Source: Flavobacteriales bacterium
Lineage (GTDB): Bacteria > Bacteroidota > Bacteroidia > NS11-12g > UBA955
Assembly (NCBI GenBank): GCA_947496375.1
Contig: CANMCY010000007.1
Location: forward strand, 53,606 to 117,605
Length of the DNA stretch: 64,000 bases
Reading direction: 5' to 3'
The notes under the pieces are model-generated. The model was not told where the DNA came from, made no database searches, and was given only the letters and a program-made list of their open reading frames with translations. Positions 45,883 to 54,548 of this stretch are shown here, one piece after another (within the stretch, counting starts at the first letter, position 1; each line of letters begins with the position of its first letter). Both the position numbers and the translations under genes were made by a program.

Positions 45883-46683
45883 ATGGCTTGCAATCAGTAC
45901 GAAACCTTTCTGAAGTATGTTTTTGAAAACGGCACCCGCAAAACCGACCGCACCGGCACCGGCACGGTTTCTGTTTTCGGCGGACAGCTACGCTTCAACC
46001 TGCAGGAGGGTTTTCCGCTCATCACCACCAAAAAAGTACACCTGAAAAGCATCATTTATGAACTGCTGTGGTTTTTGAAAGGCGAAACCAACATTGCATA
46101 CCTGAAAGAACATGGCGTTAGCATCTGGGATGAATGGGCAAACGCTGAGGGCGAACTGGGTCCGGTGTATGGCAAGCAGTGGCGCAGGTGGGAAGCAAAG
46201 GATGGACGTGTGATAGACCAGATTGTTGAAGCCCTGAACATGATAAAAAACAACCCCGACAGCCGTCGCATTCTGGTGAATGCCTGGAATGTGGGCGAAA
46301 TAGACAAAATGGCCCTCATGCCCTGCCATACCATGTTTCAGTTTTATGTGGCCGATGGAAAATTGAGCTGTCAGCTATACCAGCGCAGTGCCGATCTGTT
46401 TCTGGGCGTGCCTTTTAACATAGCCAGTTATGCCCTGCTCACCATGATGATGGCGCAGGTGTGCGGACTTCAATACGGCGATTTTGTGCATACCTTCGGT
46501 GATGCGCATATTTACTCAAACCATTTCGATCAGGTGAAGGAACAGCTTTCCCGCGAGCCGCGCAGCTATCCCACCATGAAAATTAATCCTGCGGTTACCG
46601 ACCTGTTTGCGTTTGATTACGCTGATTTTACGCTGGAAAACTACGATCCCTGGCCTGCAATCAAAGCGCCTGTGGCGGTTTAA
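45883..46683 (+). CDS. thyA: thymidylate synthase
   Basis: A 266-residue ThyA that makes dTMP from dUMP with methylene-tetrahydrofolate. The catalytic cysteine is C148 in [11 protein letters not shown], and the substrate-binding [18 protein letters not shown] segment follows. Length matches the short E. coli-type enzyme (264). It is a single-gene unit: promoter right before the ATG and terminator containing its stop codon. No folA is adjacent. Confidence 0.97.
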   Translation: MACNQYETFLKYVFENGTRKTDRTGTGTVSVFGGQLRFNLQEGFPLITTKKVHLKSIIYELLWFLKGETNIAYLKEHGVSIWDEWANAEGELGPVYGKQWRRWEAKDGRVIDQIVEALNMIKNNPDSRRILVNAWNVGEIDKMALMPCHTMFQFYVADGKLSCQLYQRSADLFLGVPFNIASYALLTMMMAQVCGLQYGDFVHTFGDAHIYSNHFDQVKEQLSREPRSYPTMKINPAVTDLFAFDYADFTLENYDPWPAIKAPVAV

Positions 46684-46716
46684 TAAAATAGCCCACGGCC
46701 GTGGGCTATTTTATTA
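46681..46716. terminator. thyA terminator, 36-nt perfect palindrome including the stop codon
   Basis: The 18-nt arm 46681-46698 is exactly complementary to 46699-46716. The centre is GC-rich (GCCCACGGCCGTGGGC) and both ends are AT-rich, so it can terminate in both directions. The first three bases are the thyA TAA stop codon. Confidence 0.85.
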
Positions 46717-46775
46717 AATAAAACAAACTAAATTAGCAATTTATTGTCATTTTGCTAAATATATACACAATATGC

Positions 46776-46809
46776 TTGTTTAATAATTTAAATACGAATA
46801 CATTCGTAT
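46776..46809 (+). promoter_or_regulatory. promoter with palindromic operator before the surface-protein locus
   Basis: TTG at 46776-46778, a 20-nt spacer and TACATTCG at 46799-46806. ATACGAAT (46792-46799) and ATTCGTAT (46802-46809) form a perfect 8-bp inverted repeat with a 2-nt spacer that contains the -7 box. The ATG follows 2 nt after the palindrome. Confidence 0.65.
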
Positions 46810-46811
46810 AT

Positions 46812-47984
46812 ATGAGTGTAAAAATATTCCTTTATTCCCTCTCCCTAATTTCTCTTTCTGTCCTAGATGCCCAAACCACGGCAATAGGTACTTTCAAAAA
46901 CACTTTGGGCAACGGCACAGCCATTAAAGCACACACAGACAGCGCGCTGGGGGTGGGCACGGCCTTGCCTGAAGGTAAGGCAGAAATACGGTATTGCCCA
47001 CCTGTGGGAACGGAACATACCGGATTATTGGTTACCCGGGTATATTGCAATGGCCCCAGCGGCACTACTTTGGGCGGAGGAGGTTCTTTGGGGGATGGTT
47101 TGCAAGGAGGTGGCCTGACTGACGGAAACACCACCGGAGAAACCGGCGTTGCGAACGGCAGCATTCTGCAGGTTCCCCATTATTACTCGCCCGTTATCCC
47201 TGTTGGTATGCCGATCCAAAATATCAATAATAATGCGGCGCCTTTGTTATGGTTAAAAACACAACAAGTGCCCTTTGGCGGTGGTAGCTCAGCCAATAAT
47301 GAAAGCCGTTTGCTGGTATTGCCCGACGGGCGCACGGGCATAAACGTAGCCAACCCCAGGGCAGCGCTGGATGTGCAGGGTTTTGGCCCCAACGCCCCTG
47401 CCGCCATTTTTGGCGTAAGGGCGCAGCGTTCTCCGGTAACCATTGCCGGAAACCCTGTGCCACAGCAATACACCAAGCATGTGGAGATTGTGCCGCTTTG
47501 CACCCAGGGTGCGTACAACAGCATTACACAAAACAATGATTTGGGCATGTTTTTCACGGATGGGCTGGGCAATGAAGGCAGCAACCAAAGCGGGGCATTG
47601 GTAATTGGGCCTTGGCGTGCAGATGGGGTAACCGCAGGGCTGCGGATGGATGCCGCCGGCAATCTAACGATGCGGGGCAATGTGGAAGCACAGGGCAAGA
47701 TTACCTGCAATGGATTTGTCTCAAAACCCAAATGGTGGCCTGACTATGTGTTTGAGAAAGATTATAAACTGATGCCGCTGGAAAGTGTATCTAATTTTAT
47801 TCGAGAAAACGGGCATCTTCCGGGTATGCCTTCCAGGGCCCAGATATTGAAAGAGGGGCAGGACATAGCACACATACAACAATTGCAGCAGGAAAAGATT
47901 GAGGAGCTGACGCTGTATGTAATTGAACTTCGTAAAGAGGTTAAAAGGTTAAACAACATAATTTCAGAAAGCAATGAAAAATAA
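46812..47984 (+). CDS. secreted tail-fibre-like surface protein with C-terminal coiled coil
   Basis: A 390-residue exported protein (signal peptide about 1-20, ending VLDAQ). The centre is rich in Gly, Asn and Pro, as in fibre proteins (LGGGGSLGDGLQGGGLTDG). The C-terminus has a segment common in Bacteroidota surface proteins (KPKWWPDYVFEKDYKLMPLE, then FIRENGHLPGMPS), followed by a heptad coiled coil (about 350-390) that suggests trimerisation. The start at 46812 is chosen because it follows the promoter; an ATG 60 nt upstream lies before the -7 box. It overlaps the next gene by 11 nt. Confidence 0.75.
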   Translation: MSVKIFLYSLSLISLSVLDAQTTAIGTFKNTLGNGTAIKAHTDSALGVGTALPEGKAEIRYCPPVGTEHTGLLVTRVYCNGPSGTTLGGGGSLGDGLQGGGLTDGNTTGETGVANGSILQVPHYYSPVIPVGMPIQNINNNAAPLLWLKTQQVPFGGGSSANNESRLLVLPDGRTGINVANPRAALDVQGFGPNAPAAIFGVRAQRSPVTIAGNPVPQQYTKHVEIVPLCTQGAYNSITQNNDLGMFFTDGLGNEGSNQSGALVIGPWRADGVTAGLRMDAAGNLTMRGNVEAQGKITCNGFVSKPKWWPDYVFEKDYKLMPLESVSNFIRENGHLPGMPSRAQILKEGQDIAHIQQLQQEKIEELTLYVIELRKEVKRLNNIISESNEK

Positions 47985-49656
47985 GTTTTTTATAATCATG
48001 TTGCTTTTCGCACCCAGCAATAAAGTTATTTCCCAAGGTCTGCCGGATTTACATGACTCTATATTTTTAAGATTGTTCATTAAAGACAGTATAGACAGGC
48101 AAGCCATGTTACTTGATACAAATAGCTCAATACAAGCTACTGTAAATAATCCATGTTTGATTTCTAATAATGAAGAATATAAACAAAAACAATTATTGTA
48201 TGATTTATCCATGCCGTATTCGTTAATTTTCTTTGATGAGTTCAACTCTATAAATCATGAATTTTGGAATGTTATTGATGATTGTAACTCTGAATGTTGG
48301 AATGACACAAAGGATTTCCCGAATGATTGTGAAAAAGAAGGCGAGAGAATTCAATACTGGCAAAAAGAAAACGTCTATATTCACAAAGAAAATAACAATT
48401 CTTATTTGCGGCTAACAGCAAGATTTGATCCAGCAAACAGATTTAATAATACCGATGGTAAAAAAAGACTTGCATATTATAAATATACATCAGGTTTTAT
48501 ACACAGTAAAAAAGCCTTTCCTTTTGATGCAGGTGTTTTTCAAGCCAAAATAAGATTGCCAAAAAACATTGATGAAAACGGTCTGCAACCGGCTTTTTGG
48601 CTTATGTCTCAGGGACCAGATCCATGGAATGAAATAGATATATTTGAATTTTTTGACTCAGACAATAAACTAACCATGACACATCATGTTGAACCTGAGG
48701 AGCTAGGGCACATTGATAAAAAAGAATGTCGAGATGTATTTAGGAATTACTCGGGCATATTCAATGACTGGATTGTTTACACATGCTATTGGAATAAATT
48801 TGCTACAGTTATTTTTATTGATTACGAGGTTAAAGATATCTTTGGAAATAAAGTAAAAAAAAGCAAGGTTATATGGGAAAGAAGTCATTTTTTGAAAAGT
48901 GGTACAAGGAAAGCGTATAAGAATGTCGAAATCAAAGAAAATGAGAAAGTTGATCGAAAACTGTATTATCCGACACGGCCAATGAGGCTAATGTTGAACC
49001 TTTACACATATTTGTGTGATGAAAAAAGAAAAAATGACAGATCTTATATAGAACCTTCATACATGGATGTTGATTGGGTTAAGATTTGGTACAAACAACC
49101 TTGTCATCAAGACATAACTATTTCAGACTGTTCTAAATTAATCAATTTGGACTCAAGAACATATAATTTTTTTTCTGGCAAGAATGTCACCATTGACTGC
49201 GACGCAGTATTACCTCAAAATATTCATCTTAAAATTGCACATTCAGGTACCTTAAAAGGGGAAAAACGAATAGAAGTAGGCGCTGATGGTTATTTGGAGG
49301 CAAATCCTGAGCCTGATATTTGTTCAACAATTCCGCCAAACCAGGATCCCATGTATTTAGCATCAGCTGGTATTAAGAACATTGAGGTCATTAACAAGGG
49401 CAAGTTTATTATAAAACCAAACCCGGCAAATAATCATATTATTATAAGTAGATTAGATGAGGACAATTTCTGCGGTACGGCAAAAATTGAACTATTTACA
49501 CCATCAGGAGTTAAAATACTCGAACGAACATCAGTTTTTAATGCTTCTGAATCTATCCTACAACTCTCAATCATACCTGGATACTATTTTATCAAAATAA
49601 CCAATCCGCAAATGGATGGACCCATTATTCTTCCTATAATTATATCTAAACAATAA
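47974..49656 (+). CDS. GH16-like glucanase with T9SS sorting domain
   Basis: A 560-residue secreted protein (signal about 1-20). Residues about 85-385 form a GH16 jelly roll (laminarinase/beta-glucanase type): LIFFDEFN at the start and the catalytic motif EIDIFEF with nucleophile E220, D222 and acid/base E225. After it, residues about 390-465 form a Cys-containing beta region, and the last 90 residues are a T9SS sorting domain (IIKPNPANNHIIISRL ... YYFIKITNPQ). It probably cleaves a beta-1,3/1,4-glucan or a sulphated galactan at the cell surface; substrate is not readable. It overlaps the upstream gene by 11 nt and the next starts 2 nt after it. Confidence 0.8.
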   Translation: MKNKFFIIMLLFAPSNKVISQGLPDLHDSIFLRLFIKDSIDRQAMLLDTNSSIQATVNNPCLISNNEEYKQKQLLYDLSMPYSLIFFDEFNSINHEFWNVIDDCNSECWNDTKDFPNDCEKEGERIQYWQKENVYIHKENNNSYLRLTARFDPANRFNNTDGKKRLAYYKYTSGFIHSKKAFPFDAGVFQAKIRLPKNIDENGLQPAFWLMSQGPDPWNEIDIFEFFDSDNKLTMTHHVEPEELGHIDKKECRDVFRNYSGIFNDWIVYTCYWNKFATVIFIDYEVKDIFGNKVKKSKVIWERSHFLKSGTRKAYKNVEIKENEKVDRKLYYPTRPMRLMLNLYTYLCDEKRKNDRSYIEPSYMDVDWVKIWYKQPCHQDITISDCSKLINLDSRTYNFFSGKNVTIDCDAVLPQNIHLKIAHSGTLKGEKRIEVGADGYLEANPEPDICSTIPPNQDPMYLASAGIKNIEVINKGKFIIKPNPANNHIIISRLDEDNFCGTAKIELFTPSGVKILERTSVFNASESILQLSIIPGYYFIKITNPQMDGPIILPIIISKQ

Positions 49657-49658
49657 AC

Positions 49659-50303
49659 ATGAAAATAAAAATAATATTCTTTTTTTTAATATTTAATATT
49701 AACTTATCAGCTCAAAGTTATTTAAATATTAAATACTATAATGTTTTTAACTATTGGGAGAAAACAAAAAATTGGAGTTATAAAGATTACTCCATACAAC
49801 CTATGATGGATATATCATATGATTATCATTTAAAAAGATACGTTTTTTGCATATCGGCAGGGACATATAAACAGACTTATGAAAAATCATATAACTATGA
49901 AGCCCCACCCAATGTTATATATTTATACCGATATAATAGAACTTTATTTTATATAAATCCAAATATTGGCATAGAAGTGATAAAACATAATAAGTTATCA
50001 TTAATATACAAACTGGGCATATCCATATGGCATTCTCCAAAGATGATTGTCTACAAGGAAGCCTCAACCGGTTTCAATCATGATATACTGCATAATTCAA
50101 ATTGGGGGAAGCCTATATCAATGAATTCTACTTTCGATATCACTTATAAATTAAAAAGAATTCAACTTGGACTTGTTTGTAAAATTGAAAACAGGATAAA
50201 ATCCTTTAACCAAATCAACACCCAACTTGAGAAAATGAACGACAGTCGTTTTTTTGTTGCACCAGGAATCAATGTCAGCTATGGAATCAATAAAAATAAA
50301 TAA
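49659..50303 (+). CDS. outer-membrane beta-barrel protein of unknown function (copy 1)
   Basis: A 214-residue exported protein (signal about 1-18, ending NLSAQ) rich in Tyr and alternating hydrophobic residues. The pattern IQLGLVCKIENRIK and the end INVSYGINKN look like transmembrane beta strands. I do not recognise the family. It starts 2 nt after the GH16-like gene and overlaps the next start by 23 nt. The region is visibly AT-rich compared with thyA. Confidence 0.65.
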   Translation: MKIKIIFFFLIFNINLSAQSYLNIKYYNVFNYWEKTKNWSYKDYSIQPMMDISYDYHLKRYVFCISAGTYKQTYEKSYNYEAPPNVIYLYRYNRTLFYINPNIGIEVIKHNKLSLIYKLGISIWHSPKMIVYKEASTGFNHDILHNSNWGKPISMNSTFDITYKLKRIQLGLVCKIENRIKSFNQINTQLEKMNDSRFFVAPGINVSYGINKNK

Positions 50304-51018
50304 AATAAGATTTATAATTATATTGGTAAGTCTTTGTTCGTATTTGAAAGCGGAGGCCTCAGACACAGCAGGCAGATTCTATTTTCAATTTGGTGTTAAA
50401 AGAGCCTGGAATTATTATTTCAAACAGCCGGAATCATCAAATTGTAATTTATATACGCTCATTAATTTGCCAGTGCCGGGGTTGCATTATGGTATAAGCT
50501 ATTCAAAGAGCGAATTTTATGTCGGTATTAGGCATAGTATAAATCAAAGACGTAAATTTTATTATGAAAATCCTTTCTCCTGCGCTCGATATCAGGATTC
50601 AACCTTTAGACTGGAGTTGGATAGTTTTTATGGTAAAATCAATGTTCATTCCATAGAATTATTACTTGGTTATACATTTCTCAAAAGACCAAGTATCAAT
50701 TTTAGTTTATTTGGCTTTTACTGCCCAAGGGGCATTAGAGGTAGCAATTATACCACGGCCAGATTTTACAAAGATTCTATTGTAAATGGTTTTGCTCAAC
50801 GGAGACCTAGTGCCGTATATGGTTTCGGCGTAAATGCAGATATTGATATATCAAAAAGAATACAATGTAGGATTGGTCTACAGTTTGATAGAATAAGAAT
50901 AGAATCAATAGACCCGTCGCTTAAAGGCAGGCCAGACCCAAATATGCCCGTAGAGAACAACTACAATTTTGCAGGAAAATTATATGGATTCAATATGAAC
51001 GTTATTTATAAATTGTAA
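50281..51018 (+). CDS. outer-membrane beta-barrel protein of unknown function (copy 2)
   Basis: A 245-residue exported protein; I chose ATG at 50281 (MESIKINK, signal to about residue 26, ending KAEAS). Strand-like segments alternate with loops (GLHYGISYSKSEFYVGIRH; IQCRIGLQFDRIRIES) and it ends NMNVIYKL, as a barrel's last strand would. It overlaps copy 1 by 23 nt, so translation is probably coupled. No family could be named. Confidence 0.65.
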   Translation: MESIKINKIRFIIILVSLCSYLKAEASDTAGRFYFQFGVKRAWNYYFKQPESSNCNLYTLINLPVPGLHYGISYSKSEFYVGIRHSINQRRKFYYENPFSCARYQDSTFRLELDSFYGKINVHSIELLLGYTFLKRPSINFSLFGFYCPRGIRGSNYTTARFYKDSIVNGFAQRRPSAVYGFGVNADIDISKRIQCRIGLQFDRIRIESIDPSLKGRPDPNMPVENNYNFAGKLYGFNMNVIYKL

Positions 51019-51025
51019 AAATTTT

Positions 51026-51199
51026 ATGGCTTATTTATTAAATACAGAAACTGCTCAAAATGGTTTGAAAATGTTTTATACCTTAGATTTCAGACTGCGT
51101 GATTTTTACAAGGAAGATTACACTTGGACCATTTGGAATAACAAAGGAGATGCCAGAATGGCTACCATATTTTCGGGAGGAGTAGGCTACAAATGGTAA
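51026..51199 (+). pseudogene. 57-codon C-terminal fragment of a beta-barrel protein
   Basis: A small frame starting at ATG 51026 reads 57 residues and ends ATIFSGGVGYKW, the pattern of a terminal outer-membrane strand. It has no signal peptide, so it is probably the remaining C-terminal end of a former copy. Its stop overlaps the start of copy 3 by 7 nt. It may be translated only as a coupling leader. Confidence 0.5.
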
Positions 51200-51891
51200 A
51201 AAAGACGATTATTTCATTATTGTTACTAACCTATGCATTTGGGGCAAATGCGCAAACTAAATTTATATACGGTGAAGCAGGGCTCAATAATTGCAGTGTT
51301 CTAAGTTTTGAGTCTTTGCGTAGGAAAAGTATTCCTGATAACATCTCCTCTATTACTTTTAAACCTAAAATATCATATGAAATAGGGCTTGGTATGCAAT
51401 CAGTAAAAATTAATTTGGGATTGGTATTTAAATCCATGACTTTTCAAGATATTGATAGATACTATATCAGTTCTATCCGAGGTCGGTCATTTTATTATAA
51501 AGAACAATCAGGAAAAGGAACTTTTTATTCATTAGCACCTAGGTTTGGATACAATTTTTATAATAAAAATAAGTCAAACATTCAAACATTTATTGAATTA
51601 GGGATTCCAATAGGTGCCAAAATAGCCCCATCCGAGATGGTGTATAGCAATGATTCTGTTTCTTACAATAACACATTGCTGGTTTACGCCTTTGATTTTC
51701 GAACAGGAATAGTTTTCAACCGCAAGCTTAGCCGAAACCTGGATTTATCCTGCGCTGCCTATTACCTCTATATGGGCCATCATAATTATGAACAGTTAGA
51801 AGGCCAACCCGAACGACTTTGGGGTATTGGGGGTGGTTTTTTGGGCATGAATATGGCGGTGAGGTATAAATTCCATTATAAAAAAGAATAA
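51193..51891 (+). CDS. outer-membrane beta-barrel protein of unknown function (copy 3)
   Basis: A 232-residue exported protein (signal about 1-20, ending GANAQ). It has alternating strand segments (IGLGMQSVKINLGLVFKS; FYSLAPRFGYNFYN) and ends FLGMNMAVRYKFHY. It resembles the Bacteroidota porin-family/OmpW-like small barrels but is not assigned. It is the last gene of the tightly packed locus that starts at 46812; no terminator is evident, and a transposase remnant follows. Confidence 0.65.
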   Translation: MVKKTIISLLLLTYAFGANAQTKFIYGEAGLNNCSVLSFESLRRKSIPDNISSITFKPKISYEIGLGMQSVKINLGLVFKSMTFQDIDRYYISSIRGRSFYYKEQSGKGTFYSLAPRFGYNFYNKNKSNIQTFIELGIPIGAKIAPSEMVYSNDSVSYNNTLLVYAFDFRTGIVFNRKLSRNLDLSCAAYYLYMGHHNYEQLEGQPERLWGIGGGFLGMNMAVRYKFHYKKE

Positions 51892-51903
51892 TTTTATATA
51901 TCG

Positions 51904-51980
51904 ATGCCCAACCTCTTCCAAAACAAATACCGCATACCCTCCAACCGATTGCCCGGATATGATTACGGCGCCGATGGGTG
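51904..51980 (+). pseudogene. N-terminal remnant of a REP-associated tyrosine transposase
   Basis: About 26 codons read MPNLFQNKYRIPSNRLPGYD followed by YGADGWY. This is the start of Y1/REP-associated transposases (TnpA_REP; R(I)PSxRLxxYDYxxxGxYFVTI). The expected VTICTKNR does not follow, and the frame is lost before any catalytic His or Tyr. A 36-nt palindrome lies 50 nt downstream. The end coordinate is approximate. Confidence 0.65.
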
Positions 51981-52031
51981 GTATTGTGCGCATGCACCTT
52001 CGCAAATGCGATTTTGTTGTAATTTGTTGTC

Positions 52032-52067
52032 ATTGGTAGAGACGCGCAATTGCGCGTCTCTACCAAT
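52032..52067. repeat. 36-nt perfect palindrome, REP/MITE-like
   Basis: The arm 52032-52049 is exactly complementary to 52050-52067; the core contains GTAGAGACGCG and its complement. Sequences of the type GTAGAGACGCnnnnGCGTCTCTAC are well known dispersed palindromes mobilised by REP-associated transposases. It stands just behind the remnant of such a transposase. Confidence 0.8.
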
Positions 52068-52083
52068 AACAACAAATAACCCA

Positions 52084-53073
52084 TTAACAAAAACAAAAAA
52101 CCCTTACCCCGGCGGTTGCCAGGTGATTGTATACCTCCGCGTGGTCATCAATGGATGAAAGGGTGGAAATAACCGAATCGCCTTCCGAGAAAGCATAATC
52201 ACGGTAATAAACGACGGGTTTATTATCAATCACATTACCGCCAATATGCGCTTTATGGGCCAGCCATATCATCGCAGTGCCATCGGCCTCTACCATCTTT
52301 TTCAGCAACTTGCCTTTATCCAGGGTGCCGAGTATGATGACCGGCATTTCGGTTTGCAAAAACATTTCTTTCCAGTAATTCCATTTCATCTGCATAAATG
52401 CTTCAGCGCTGTAATGCCCGCTGTTGCGTGAATATCGCTGTGGGTGCTGCCGCCATAAATGACAAATATCCGGCGCTGAAACCACCTGAAACCCTTGTGA
52501 ATAGAGCCGAAAAGCCATGTCGTAGTCTTCGGGATAAACGGCATTGTCAAAACAGCCCGCCTGCCGCAATTCTGCGGTGCGCATCATCCAGCAGGGACTG
52601 GGAATTACACATTCGCGCCAGATGTGCTGCCAGTAATCGTTTTGGTCGCAGCGTGCATTCAGCCATGCTTCGTAAAATTGGGTTCCTACACCACAATTTT
52701 CTTGCGGAAAAAACTGCACCCTGCCCGTTACAACGGTTTTGGGCGCCGCTTCCATCAGGGTTTTTGCCATGTTGTGCAGCCTGCTTTTGGGCATGATATC
52801 ATCGGCATCCATGCGGGTGCATAATTCTCCGGCTGCAGCGGCCAGCAGGGCGCGGTTTGCATCTATTAGCCCGTCTCCGTTGGCGGGTATTTCGCTGAAT
52901 CTCTTGTCCTGCGCAATAAACAGCCCCATAATTTCTGCCGAATCATCCTCGCTGCCATCGTTCAGCAACAGGCATTCCCAATCTGCAAAATCCTGTTCCA
53001 CGATGCTTTGCAAACAGGCATGTAAATACGGCGCTGCATTTTTCACCGGTATCAGTATGGAAACGGTTGGCAC
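52084..53073 (-). CDS. family 2 glycosyltransferase
   Basis: A 329-residue GT-A glycosyltransferase. The N-terminal VSILIPVKNAAPYLHACLQS and the nucleotide-sugar metal motif RMDADDIMPKSRL are typical of GT2. The acceptor region contains YPEDYDMAFRL. I chose GTG at 53073, because it immediately precedes the GT2 start motif and a -7-like CATATTTG ends 6 nt before it; an ATG 69 nt upstream adds residues not seen in the family and lies past the promoter. The C-terminal 70 residues form a separate small domain. Target sugar unknown. Confidence 0.85.
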   Translation of the reverse strand: MPTVSILIPVKNAAPYLHACLQSIVEQDFADWECLLLNDGSEDDSAEIMGLFIAQDKRFSEIPANGDGLIDANRALLAAAAGELCTRMDADDIMPKSRLHNMAKTLMEAAPKTVVTGRVQFFPQENCGVGTQFYEAWLNARCDQNDYWQHIWRECVIPSPCWMMRTAELRQAGCFDNAVYPEDYDMAFRLYSQGFQVVSAPDICHLWRQHPQRYSRNSGHYSAEAFMQMKWNYWKEMFLQTEMPVIILGTLDKGKLLKKMVEADGTAMIWLAHKAHIGGNVIDNKPVVYYRDYAFSEGDSVISTLSSIDDHAEVYNHLATAGVRVFCFC

Positions 53074-53160
53074 GTTGCAAATATGGGGGTGCGTGTGCTT
53101 TTTTGTACATGTGCAAGAATCAATGGCTTGCAAACCATGCAATCATGCGAAATTGCAGGC

Positions 53161-54249
53161 ATGCTTGATGCATTTTTCGAACCGGTAGACAAATCGGTGT
53201 GGGCGCCATACAGAAACAGCGACTCGCTGATGGGCGGTAAAATTCATATACACGGAAATTCTTTCCCTAAGCTGAAGAATATTCAGGTAGCCATTGTGGG
53301 CGCCGGATACCCTGCCGATGCCGTAAGGAGCAAATTATACGGCCTCTCATGGCGTTTTGAAAACCTGGGTGTGGCCGATTTGGGAAACCTAAAACTGAAC
53401 GGTGATGCCAACAGCAGGCAATTTGCCATGAGCGAAGCCATTGGTGAGCTGCTGTCGGCCGGTATGAAAGTGCTGGTTATTGGCCACGATCCTTTACTGA
53501 TTTATGGGCATTACAAGGCCTATCGCCAAACCAAAGAGCCGGTAGAGGTGGTGAAAGTGAGTCCGGATGTGGACCTGGATGAAGGCACGCCCCTCAGGCA
53601 AATACTGGTAGAAAAGCCCAGCTACCTGTTCAATATCGATTTTCTGGCCACACAGGCCTATTACATCAACAACCAGACCGCAGCTGTGCTGGATAAGATG
53701 TATTTTGAAAACCACCGCCTGGGCGAAATACGGGCCGATATGGAAGAAACCGAGCCCATTCTGCGCAGTGCCCACATGCTCATGTTCGATTTGAATGCCT
53801 GCCGCTATGCCGATGTTCCGGGCACCACGCTGCAAAGTCCGAACGGGCTGTATGCCGAGGAAGCCGCCAAGCTGGCCCGCTATGCCGGCGTGAGCAATAC
53901 GCTCAGTTCGGCTTATTTTTATGGGTTAAATCCCGAAGCGCCACATGACGCAGATCATGTGTTGCTGGCCCAGATGCTTTGGTATTTCATGGATGGCTAT
54001 TGTGCAAGGTTCAATGATCACCCTGTGCACAACCACGAGGATTTTCTGATTTACCGCAACCGGCTTAGCAGCACAGGCCACGAAATTGTGTTTTACAAAA
54101 GCCGCAAAAGCAACCGCTGGTGGATGGAAATACCGCATCCGTATGATAAAAAGTCATTTTTCATTGGCTGCAGCTACCGCGATTATGAAACGGTTTGCAA
54201 CGATGAAATGCCCGACCGCTGGTGGCGGGCTTATCAGCGGCTGATGTGA
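53161..54249 (+). CDS. arginase-fold protein (formimidoylglutamase-like) with altered metal site
   Basis: A 362-residue ureohydrolase-fold protein. Metal motifs are altered: GGDHS reads VIGHDPLLIYG, DAHxDxxD reads VSPDVDLDEG, and SxDxDxxDP reads MFDLNACRYADVPG. The fold-specific GLYAEEAAKLARYAG segment is kept. Binuclear Mn catalysis is therefore doubtful. Similar relatives are widespread in Bacteroidota, often named formimidoylglutamase. I chose ATG at 53161 (MLDAFFEPV) over one 78 nt upstream in a low-likelihood stretch. It is divergent from the glycosyltransferase. Confidence 0.7.
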   Translation: MLDAFFEPVDKSVWAPYRNSDSLMGGKIHIHGNSFPKLKNIQVAIVGAGYPADAVRSKLYGLSWRFENLGVADLGNLKLNGDANSRQFAMSEAIGELLSAGMKVLVIGHDPLLIYGHYKAYRQTKEPVEVVKVSPDVDLDEGTPLRQILVEKPSYLFNIDFLATQAYYINNQTAAVLDKMYFENHRLGEIRADMEETEPILRSAHMLMFDLNACRYADVPGTTLQSPNGLYAEEAAKLARYAGVSNTLSSAYFYGLNPEAPHDADHVLLAQMLWYFMDGYCARFNDHPVHNHEDFLIYRNRLSSTGHEIVFYKSRKSNRWWMEIPHPYDKKSFFIGCSYRDYETVCNDEMPDRWWRAYQRLM

Positions 54250-54367
54250 GGGGTGGTTAATTAGTTGAATGGTAGATTGGTTTATTGGGTCTTGGGTAAA
54301 AACAGGATAGCCGTTTGGTTGGTGGCCTTCCCGAACAGATTGTGATTCAAATCATCTACCTACCCAA

Positions 54368-54482
54368 ATAAACCAGTAAACCAATGAACCAATTCACAAA
54401 AGGTTTAATGGTATAATAGTTTAACGGTAAATGCAAATGCCTAAATCCTCCCATAAACCAGTAAACCAATAAACCAATCCAC
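54368..54482. repeat. intergenic AACCAAT-type direct repeats
   Basis: Two 30-nt copies (54368-54397 and 54453-54482) match at 28 of 30 bases; each contains AACCAGTAAACCAAT. Inverted relatives (GATTGGTTTATTGGG) lie near 54274-54289. The whole interval 54250-54533 holds no gene; apart from these repeats I see nothing in it. Confidence 0.7.
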
Positions 54483-54533
54483 CCAAAACCCCTTGTCTAA
54501 CATTTTCTGCATGTACATCTCGCCCCGAGACCG

Positions 54534-54541
54534 TATTTTTG
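54534..54541 (+). promoter_or_regulatory. -7 box of the PaaE-like gene
   Basis: TATTTTTG matches TAnnTTTG exactly and ends 7 nt before the ATG at 54549. Confidence 0.6.
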
Positions 54542-54548
54542 CAGCATC

